Positions 56,918 through 64,000 of a stretch of 64,000 nucleotides of DNA are shown in pieces. Under the pieces are notes generated by a model. The model did not search any database. It was not told the origin of the DNA and saw only the letters and a list, made by a program, of their open reading frames with translations. The stretch covers positions 1 to 64,000 of the forward strand of contig DATNIE010000008.1 in NCBI GenBank assembly GCA_035604595.1, in the 5' to 3' direction. This DNA comes from CAIKZZ01 sp035604595 (GTDB taxonomy: Bacteria; Pseudomonadota; Gammaproteobacteria; Steroidobacterales; Steroidobacteraceae). The first letter of the stretch is position 1; every line of letters begins with the position of its first letter. The position numbers and the translations under genes were made by a program.

Positions 56918-56946
56918 CATTATAGGCACGTTCTTGCAGTGCTTCA
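56918..56946 (-). promoter_or_regulatory. atpIp: Sigma-70-type promoter of the atp operon
   Basis: On the minus strand TTGAAG (56946-56941) and a perfect TATAAT (56923-56918) are separated by 17 bases, with predicted start near 56911. It lies between the parB stop (57016) and atpI. It is the best promoter by sequence in the window. Confidence 0.8.
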
Positions 56947-57015
56947 ACAACGCGCCGGCGCCCGGTTGACGGCCTTAAGTACCTGTACCTATTTACATTT
57001 TCCGGGTTGAACCGC

Positions 57016-57917
<902 letters not shown>

Positions 57918-57921
<4 letters not shown>

Positions 57922-58727
57922 GGATCGACCTCCGGGTGGTCGGCAAACGCGGTCACGGGCTCCTCGTCGCGGCGAATCATTTCGCCGGCGAGCGCGAGGT
58001 AGGCTAGCGCGCCGCGCGACTCCTTATCGTAGTACAGCGCCGGGCGACCGAACGACGGGGCTTCGGCGAGGCGCACGTTGCGCGGAATGATCGTCCTGAA
58101 CACCTTGTCGTCGAAGTGCTCGATCAGCTGCGAGCTGACCTCATTGGCGAGGTTGTTGCGGGGGTCGTGCATGGTTCGCAGGATACCCTCGAGCTTGAGC
58201 CCCGGATTGATGCCCACCTTGATCTGCTCGATCGTCGACAACAGCGCCGACAGCCCCTCGAGCGCGTAGTACTCGCACTGCATCGGGATCAGCACCGTGT
58301 CCGCGGCCACGAGGGCATTCACGGTCAGCATATTGAGCGCCGGCGGGCAGTCGATCAGGATCATGTCGTAGCGCTGCCTGATCGGGGCGAGCGCGTGTCT
58401 CAGCTTCAGTTCGCGGCCGGTCAGCAGCGTCAGTATCCGCACTTCGGCCGCCGTCAGGTCCTGGTTCGACGGAATGACGTCGAACCCGCCCGGGTCCGCC
58501 CTCAGGATCGCGGCCGCAGCCGGACAGTCTCCGAGCAGCACCTCGTAGCTGGAGGCCGCCAGCTCCGACTTGTCGATGCCGCAGCCCATGGTCGCATTGC
58601 CCTGCGGATCGAGGTCGACCAGCAGCACGCGGCGCTTCGTCGCCGCGAGCGAGGCGGCGAGGTTGACGGCCGTGGTGGTCTTGCCGACGCCCCCTTTCTG
58701 GTTGGTGACGGCGATGATCCGGTGCAT
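57918..58727 (-). CDS. parA: Chromosome-partitioning ATPase ParA (Soj)
   Basis: A 269-residue deviant Walker A ATPase: NQKGGVGKTTTAVNLA (signature Lys in KGG), Walker A-prime DLDPQGNAT, and LIDCPP as Walker B. It moves replicated origins together with ParB. The start at 58727 (MHRIIAVTNQKGG) is standard. It lies 31 bases after the MBL-fold gene, a gene not normally in this cluster. Confidence 0.97.
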
Positions 58728-58758
58728 AGGCCGGTCAGAATAGCATCCGCCCGCCCGG

Positions 58759-59796
58759 CTAAAAGGCGCGGCGCGGCTGGTAGCGCCGCGGGCCACCCGG
58801 TGCCTCGGTGACCGCGAGCCTGCCTCTCGCCGCAAGGTGTTCGAGGTTCGCCAGCGACTCCCCGACGGCCAGCATCAGGTTGAGCGAATCGAGGGGCGAC
58901 CGGAACAGGCGCTCGGCGACTTCGCGGGCCGTTGCCGGGGCGGTCACGAGGCCGATCACCGCCTCGAGCGTCGTCGCGTGGTGGGAACGGAGCTCCGCGA
59001 GCCGCAGCCGCAGGCCGCTGAACACCGAGCCGTGCGACGGCAGCACGAGCGGTTCGGGGACGAGCGCCTCGAGCCCGTCGAACGAGGCGAGGAACGAGGC
59101 GATCGGGTCCGGGTCCGCGCGCTCGGGGTAGATGCCGATATTGCTCGAGATCCGCGGCAGCACCTGGTCGCCCCCAATCAGCAACGCCGGGTCCTCGGTG
59201 TGGAATACGAGCTGCGCGTCGCTGTGGCCCCGGACCAGGCGCGCCGTCCACCGCGTGCGACCGGTCGCGACGACATCGCCATCGCCGAGCAGCCGAACGT
59301 CGGCCGGGACGCCGGACATGATCTTGCGGTAGCTCTGGCCCGACAGTGCCGGCCGCATCGCGTCGGTCGCATCGAGGCCGTCGCGCGCGAACGCGGCGAG
59401 ACGCCGCGCCTGCTCGGCCGGCCGTTCCGCGGTCGTGAGGAGCCCTTGCAGCAGCGAAAATTCCGGGCCGCTCATGAACACCGGCGCGCCATGCCGCTCG
59501 GACAACCAGGCAGCGAGGCCCGCGTGGTCCGGGTGGTGGTGCGTGCAGATGATTCGCGTCAGCGGCCGGCCTCCCAGGTACGCGTGCAGAGTCCCTTCCC
59601 AGGCCGCGCGGGCTGCGGGGACGTCCATCCCGGTGTCGACGAGCGTCCAGCCATCGCCGTCCTCGAGCAGCCACACGTTGATATGCCTGAGCGGCCCCGG
59701 CACCGGCAGGCGCGCCCAGTGCACGCCCGCCGCAAGCGGTATGGCCTGCCCCGGCTCCGGGGGCGCGGCGATCGGATAGCTGAGGGCGGCAGTCAC
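58759..59796 (-). CDS. MBL-fold metallo-hydrolase
   Basis: A 345-residue metallo-beta-lactamase fold protein with the metal motif THHHPDHAG near residue 87, LVDTGMD before it and GHSDAQLVFHT as later ligand. A C-terminal winged-helix-like part (from about 260, AVIGLVTAPATAREVAERLF) is like that of LACTB2-type hydrolases. Substrate is unknown. It is inserted between rsmG and parA, where genes of this cluster are usually adjacent; it follows rsmG by one base. Confidence 0.88.
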   Translation of the reverse strand: MTAALSYPIAAPPEPGQAIPLAAGVHWARLPVPGPLRHINVWLLEDGDGWTLVDTGMDVPAARAAWEGTLHAYLGGRPLTRIICTHHHPDHAGLAAWLSERHGAPVFMSGPEFSLLQGLLTTAERPAEQARRLAAFARDGLDATDAMRPALSGQSYRKIMSGVPADVRLLGDGDVVATGRTRWTARLVRGHSDAQLVFHTEDPALLIGGDQVLPRISSNIGIYPERADPDPIASFLASFDGLEALVPEPLVLPSHGSVFSGLRLRLAELRSHHATTLEAVIGLVTAPATAREVAERLFRSPLDSLNLMLAVGESLANLEHLAARGRLAVTEAPGGPRRYQPRRAF

Positions 59797-59797
59797 C

Positions 59798-60430
59798 TCA
59801 GCTCTCGCGCTCGAGGATCACCAGATGCCGGGCATCCGGTAGGCCCGGGACGTGCAGTCTTTCGATACCCGCGACGCGCCAACCGTGCGGCAGGTTCACG
59901 AGCTCCGCGGCCGGGTCGCGCCCCTTCATCGCGAGCAGTCTGCCCGCCTTGGCGCACAGGTGTCCGGCCTGCGTGACGAACACGGCAAGCTCCGCGAGCG
60001 CGCGCGAAATGACGGTCGTCGAGCGCTGCTCGGGCCTGAAGTTCTCGGCGCGGGCGCAGATCGCCGTCACGTGGTCGAGGCCGAGGGCGCGCGCGGCGTG
60101 CTCGACGAAGCGGATCTTCTTGCCGGTCGAGTCGAGCAGCGTGAACCGCAGCTCCGGGTTCACGATTGCGAGCGGCAGCCCAGGGAAACCGGCGCCGGTG
60201 CCGACGTCGGTGACGAACGGGCCCCTGATCCACGGCTGCACGGTCAGGCTGTCGAGCAGGTGTTTCTCGACCATCGCGAGCGGCTCCCTGATCGCCGTCA
60301 GGTTGAACTTCTGGTTCCACTCGGCCAGCAGATCGAGGAGCCCGAGCAGCTGATCGAGCTGGACCACATCGAGCGCGAGGCCAAGCTCGGCGGCGCCGGC
60401 CACTAGCGTCGCGCGCGGGGTGATTTTCAT
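59798..60430 (-). CDS. rsmG: 16S rRNA (guanine-527-N7) methyltransferase
   Basis: A 210-residue enzyme (GidB) that methylates G527 in 16S rRNA; loss gives low-level streptomycin resistance. Signature AEWNQKFNLTAIREP, then HLLDSLTV and the SAM site VTDVGTGAGFPGLPLAI. In most gammaproteobacteria mnmG lies directly upstream; here an ATP-grasp gene is in this place. Confidence 0.95.
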   Translation of the reverse strand: MKITPRATLVAGAAELGLALDVVQLDQLLGLLDLLAEWNQKFNLTAIREPLAMVEKHLLDSLTVQPWIRGPFVTDVGTGAGFPGLPLAIVNPELRFTLLDSTGKKIRFVEHAARALGLDHVTAICARAENFRPEQRSTTVISRALAELAVFVTQAGHLCAKAGRLLAMKGRDPAAELVNLPHGWRVAGIERLHVPGLPDARHLVILERES

Positions 60431-60438
60431 CGCGCTCG

Positions 60439-61299
60439 CTACGCGTCGAGCCGGGCCAGCACGCGGCGCGCGAGTCGCTCGGCGCTGCCCGGCGCATGCT
60501 CGAAGTACAGCGAGGGCTCGGCGAGCTCGAGCTCCAGCACGCAGGGCGTGCCGCGGTCGTCGCGGATCAGGTCGACACGGGCGTACAGCGGCGGCCCGCC
60601 CGGAATCGTGGCCACGGCCCGCGCCGCGACGTCCCGCTCATCTGCGCCCGGCACCCGCGGGTCGATCGTCTCCTTGGCGAACAGCCCCTGCACGTCCCCG
60701 GCGCCGCGCGCAAGCAGCGGCCCCTTGCGGACCGCGTGGCTGAACTCGCCGTCGAACACCATCAGCGCCGACTCGCCGTAGTCGTCGACCGACGTGAGGT
60801 ACGGCTGGGTGAGCACCTGATAGCCCGCGGCGTGCAGCCGCGCGACGTGCTCGCGCGCTGCCGCGGCCTCGGCGCGCGCAAAGCGCCGCGCGCCGCGCGC
60901 GCCCGCGCCCACCGACGGCTTGATGACGAACTCGGCCGCCTCGGGCGCGACCCACGCCTCGCCCTTGGCGGTGATCCGTGACGGCACGATTGGTACGCCG
61001 GCGCGCTCGAGTTCCAACAGGTAGCGTTTGTCGGTGCTCCAGCGCAGCGTCGCCACCGGATTGTAGAGCCGCGTCTGCGCGCTCACCGCGCCCGCCCAGT
61101 CGAGGAACGCCGGCAGGTCCTCAGTGTAGTTCCACGTCGAGCGCAGCAGCACGACCTCGAAGCGCCCCCAGGCGATGCCCCGATCGTCCCAGCCGGGCGC
61201 CTCGACGGCGTGGCCCAGGGCCTCGAACGCACGGGCGAGCGGTGCATAGTCCTCGTCCAGCTCGCGGGCCGCCGCGGTCGTGACCAGTGCGACCGGCAC
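60439..61299 (-). CDS. ATP-grasp ligase of unknown substrate
   Basis: A 286-residue protein with an ATP-grasp fold of the glutathione synthetase/RimK type. EFVIKPSVGAGARGARRF is the phosphate-binding loop and Lys; GEFSHAVRKGPLL and CVLELELAEPSLYFEHAPG are the metal-binding end, with Glu residues in LELELAEPSL in the usual E-x-N position (Asn is replaced by Ala-Glu-Pro here). It joins a carboxylate to an amine or thiol in the cytoplasm. It runs into rsmG with eight bases between. Confidence 0.82.
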   Translation of the reverse strand: MPVALVTTAAARELDEDYAPLARAFEALGHAVEAPGWDDRGIAWGRFEVVLLRSTWNYTEDLPAFLDWAGAVSAQTRLYNPVATLRWSTDKRYLLELERAGVPIVPSRITAKGEAWVAPEAAEFVIKPSVGAGARGARRFARAEAAAAREHVARLHAAGYQVLTQPYLTSVDDYGESALMVFDGEFSHAVRKGPLLARGAGDVQGLFAKETIDPRVPGADERDVAARAVATIPGGPPLYARVDLIRDDRGTPCVLELELAEPSLYFEHAPGSAERLARRVLARLDA

Positions 61300-61302
61300 G
61301 GA

Positions 61303-62748
61303 TCAGTTCCGAACGAGCGCCGCGATGAAGTCGGGCACCGGCAGTGCATCGAGCTTCGCCTTGTCGGCAAACAGCGCGGCGATGTTCGCGCTCTGCTTGG
61401 CCGGGAACTGCGCGGCCACCGATGCCTCGAACTTCTTGATGAGCACCGGCGTGCCTTCCTGGCGACGCTTGCGGTGCCCGATCGGGAAATCGACCTGCAC
61501 GCGGCGTGTCGCGCCGTTCGCGAAGAACACCTGCACGGCGTTGCCGATGTGGCGCTTGTCGGCCTCGTAGTACTCCTTGGTGAAGGTCGCATTCTCCCGG
61601 ACCTGCATCTTCGCGCGCAGAGCATCGACCCGCGGATCGTGCGCGACCGCGTCCTCGTAGTCGGCGGCGGTGAGCCGCCCGAAGATCAGCGGGATCGCGA
61701 CCATGTACTGGATGCAGTGGTCACGGTCGGCCGGATTCGCCAGCGGCCCCGTCTTGTCGATGATCCTGACTCCCGGCTCCTGCGTCTCGATCACGACCCT
61801 CTCGATCTCGCCGAGCCGGTCCTTGACCTCCTGATGCAGCGCGATCGCGGCCTCGACCGCGGTCTGGGCGTGGAACTCCGCCGGGTAGCTGATCTTGAAC
61901 AGCACGTTCTCCATCACGTAGCTGCCGAAGCCCTGCGGGTAGGCGAGCGGCTTTTTGGTCACGACGGCGTAGAAGCCCCAGGTCGGGGCGGTCAGCGCCG
62001 ACGGGTAGCCCATCTCGCCGGCGAGCGCCATCAGCGCGTGGCGGACCGCCCGGCTGGTGGCATCCCCGGCCGCCCAGCTCTTCCGGGAACCGGTGTTCGG
62101 CGCATGCCGGTAGGTCCTGAGCGCGCCGCCGTCGAGCCAGGCGTTGGAGACGGCGTTGATGACCTGCTCGCGCGTGCCGCCGAGGAGTGCCGTCACGACC
62201 GCGGTGCTCGCGACCCGCACCAGGATCACGTGGTCGAGTCCGACCTTGTTGAACGCATTCTCAAGCGCCGTGACGCCCTGGATTTCGTGCGCCTTGATCA
62301 TGGCGGTCAGCACGTCGCGCACGGTCAGCGGCGCGCCGCCTTCGGCGAGCCGCTTGCGAGACAGCCAGTCCGCAACGGCCAGTATCCCGCCGAGGTTGTC
62401 GGACGGGTGCCCCCACTCGGCCGCGAGCCAGGTGTCATTGAAGTCGAGCCAGCGAATCATGCAGCCGATGTTGAACGCCGCCTGCACCGGGTCGAGCTCG
62501 TAGCTCGTGCCCGGCACCCGCGCACCGCCCAGCATCGTCGCGCCCGGGACGACGGGGCCCATCAGCTTCGTGCAGGCCGGGTACTTGAGCGCCTGGAACC
62601 CGCAGGCCAGCGTGTCCATCAGGCAGTAGCGGGCGGTGTCGTAGGCGAGCTCGCTGAAGTTTCGGCCGTGAACGGCGTACTCGGCGATATCGACGAGCAC
62701 CTGATCGGGCTCGGGGCGCTTGGCGGACTTGGAATCGGAGCTGGACAT
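61303..62748 (-). CDS. prpD: 2-methylcitrate dehydratase
   Basis: A 481-residue MmgE/PrpD-family enzyme, very close in sequence and length to E. coli PrpD (483): LDPVQAAFNIG, IRWLDFNDTWLAAEWGHPSDN (in part), TYRHAPNTGSRKSWAAGDATSR (in part). It removes water from 2-methylcitrate in the propionate breakdown cycle. prpB and prpC are not in this window, so the rest of the pathway is elsewhere. It ends three bases before the ATP-grasp start. Confidence 0.95.
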   Translation of the reverse strand: MSSSDSKSAKRPEPDQVLVDIAEYAVHGRNFSELAYDTARYCLMDTLACGFQALKYPACTKLMGPVVPGATMLGGARVPGTSYELDPVQAAFNIGCMIRWLDFNDTWLAAEWGHPSDNLGGILAVADWLSRKRLAEGGAPLTVRDVLTAMIKAHEIQGVTALENAFNKVGLDHVILVRVASTAVVTALLGGTREQVINAVSNAWLDGGALRTYRHAPNTGSRKSWAAGDATSRAVRHALMALAGEMGYPSALTAPTWGFYAVVTKKPLAYPQGFGSYVMENVLFKISYPAEFHAQTAVEAAIALHQEVKDRLGEIERVVIETQEPGVRIIDKTGPLANPADRDHCIQYMVAIPLIFGRLTAADYEDAVAHDPRVDALRAKMQVRENATFTKEYYEADKRHIGNAVQVFFANGATRRVQVDFPIGHRKRRQEGTPVLIKKFEASVAAQFPAKQSANIAALFADKAKLDALPVPDFIAALVRN

Positions 62749-62882
62749 GGCGCGACGGCTCGCTGGTGACGGGAAGCGGCCCGCGATGTTGATACAGCCG
62801 GCCGGCGGCTGCCAGTGGTGAAGTTGCGGACTTGCGGTGGCTGGCCGTGGTCCGGGGACGAGTCCAGAGGCGGGGCTCGCCG

Positions 62883-64000
62883 TCAGCCCCGCGTCTTGGC
62901 GATCCACTCGTCGACGAGCTTCTCGAGCAGCGTCAGCGGCACGCCGCCATTGTCGAGCACGACCGCGTGGAAGTCCTTCAGGTCGAACCGGGGCCCGAGC
63001 GCCGCGCGGGCCCTGTCCCTGAGCTCGAGAATCTTGAGCTGACCGACCTTGTAGGCACAGGCCTGGCCCGGATTGCCCATGTAGCGCTCGACCTCGGTGA
63101 CGGCCTCGCTCTCGGGCAGGCCGGTCGTGGTCACCATGTAGTCGATCGCCTGCTCGCGGCTCCAGCCCTCGGCGTGCAGCCCTGTGTCGACGACCAGGCG
63201 CACCGCGCGCAGCATCTCGTCGCGCAGGCGTCCGACGTCGCCGAACGGATCGTCCTTGTACATGCCCATCTCGGAGGCGAGCCGCTCGGCGTAGAGCGCC
63301 CAGCCCTCTGCGTAGGCCGTGTAGAGCGTCTGCTGGCGGAGCAGCGGCAGGCCCTTGAGGTTCTGCGCGATCGAGATCTGGAAGTGATGGCCGGGAATGC
63401 CCTCGTGGTAGGCGAGCGTCTTCATGACCCAGATGGGCGTCTCGCGGACATCGCGCAGGTTCGCGAAGAACGTCCCCGGCCGCGTGCCGTCCATCGCGCC
63501 GGGCTGGTAGTAGGCCATCGCCGAGCCCTTCTCCGCCGCAAGCGGCACCCGTTCGACGGCGAGCTTGGTCGGCGGCAGCGTCCGGAAGTACTCGGGCAGG
63601 CGCGCGGTGACCTCGTCGAGGATCTGCTGGTATCGCGCCAGCAGCTGCTTGCGGCCCTCATCGCTGTCCGAGACGAGGAACCGCGGGTCGGCTCTGAGCG
63701 CCTGGATGCGCTCGGCGACCGTGCCGGTTGTCAGCCCCTGGCTTTTCAGCAGCGCATCGAGCTCGGCGTCGATGCGCGCGACCTCGCGAAGTCCGAGCTG
63801 ATGCACCTGCTCCGGCGTGTAATCGGTGGTCGTCATTTGCTTGAGGGTCACGGCGTAGTAGGCCGCGCCGTCCGGAAGCCTGCCGACGCCTGCTCCCTGG
63901 GTCGCGGCCGCAGGGCGCTCGGTCTCGAGCGCCGCCGTCATCCGCGCGTAGGCCGGGTAGACGCCGTCCTTGAGGGCCGCGGCCGCCTGGCGCGCGAGCT
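62883..64000 (-). CDS. DUF885-family metallopeptidase-like protein (5' end outside window)
   Basis: The last 372 codons of a DUF885 protein, cut by the window edge; the frame stays open to position 64000. KTLAYHEGIPGHHFQISIAQ holds a zinc-binding HExxxxH-like motif (HEGIPGHH), and YAEGWALYAERLASEMGMY gives the third ligand region. The family has usually about 600 residues with a signal peptide and is probably a peptidase of the M3-like fold. An internal Met (63941) is not the true start. Confidence 0.9.
   Translation of the reverse strand, partial: LARQAAAALKDGVYPAYARMTAALETERPAAATQGAGVGRLPDGAAYYAVTLKQMTTTDYTPEQVHQLGLREVARIDAELDALLKSQGLTTGTVAERIQALRADPRFLVSDSDEGRKQLLARYQQILDEVTARLPEYFRTLPPTKLAVERVPLAAEKGSAMAYYQPGAMDGTRPGTFFANLRDVRETPIWVMKTLAYHEGIPGHHFQISIAQNLKGLPLLRQQTLYTAYAEGWALYAERLASEMGMYKDDPFGDVGRLRDEMLRAVRLVVDTGLHAEGWSREQAIDYMVTTTGLPESEAVTEVERYMGNPGQACAYKVGQLKILELRDRARAALGPRFDLKDFHAVVLDNGGVPLTLLEKLVDEWIAKTRG

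Overview
The window is a 64 kb piece of a high-GC chromosome. It most likely comes from a gammaproteobacterium related to the Steroidobacter, Nevskia or Xanthomonas lineages. The evidence is the gene order rsmG-parA-parB-atpI-atpBEFHAGDC, glmU next to glmS, cytochrome c4-type dihemes and a TonB receptor of the SusC-independent OMR type. The taxonomic placement is inference. I see no rRNA, tRNA, CRISPR or prophage genes.

Layout. 1-1.65 kb: an IS110-family transposase with inverted repeats on both sides. 1.65-9.6 kb: mixed housekeeping and small envelope genes (oligopeptidase B, a MalM-like protein, a YbhN-like membrane protein, a KTSC protein, two lipoproteins, a YbhB protein, TetR, a monoheme cytochrome c, a methyltransferase). 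9.7-14.5 kb: a three-gene unit made of a PhoU-like protein of unknown architecture, a pyruvate phosphate dikinase that stops before its PEP/pyruvate barrel, and a beta-lactamase-fold hydrolase.

14.5-31.9 kb is the centrepiece, an extracellular electron transfer island. It encodes an MtrB/PioB outer-membrane porin, an MtrA/DmsE decaheme, two tandem OmcA/MtrC decaheme lipoproteins, two c4-type dihemes and three different inner-membrane quinol-facing modules: a NapC/ImcH-like multiheme, an octaheme + FeS + NrfD complex, and a CbcL-like multiheme c/b561 fusion. By counting motifs I find 59 c-type haem sites in these genes. A Shewanella-style outer-membrane conduit is thus combined with Geobacter-style inner-membrane oxidoreductases. 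Next to it are a HemN/HemW-like radical SAM protein (32.2-33.4 kb) and a NiFe hydrogenase operon of the hynS-isp1-isp2-hynL type with its maturation protease and a HupH-like chaperone (33.7-39.4 kb). Together they suggest H2 and quinol oxidation coupled to reduction of an extracellular acceptor; running in the opposite direction is also possible.

39.6-46.4 kb: an LssY_C protein, glmS, glmU, an alpha/beta hydrolase and an acyl-CoA ligase. 46.4-49.7 kb: a TonB-dependent receptor divergent from a TetR regulator, with repeated sites between them. 49.7-56.9 kb: the complete F1Fo ATP synthase operon, with a near-consensus promoter followed, unexpectedly, by an intrinsic terminator inside the leader. 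57-64 kb: parB, parA, an MBL-fold hydrolase, rsmG, an ATP-grasp protein, prpD and a DUF885 protein cut by the window edge.
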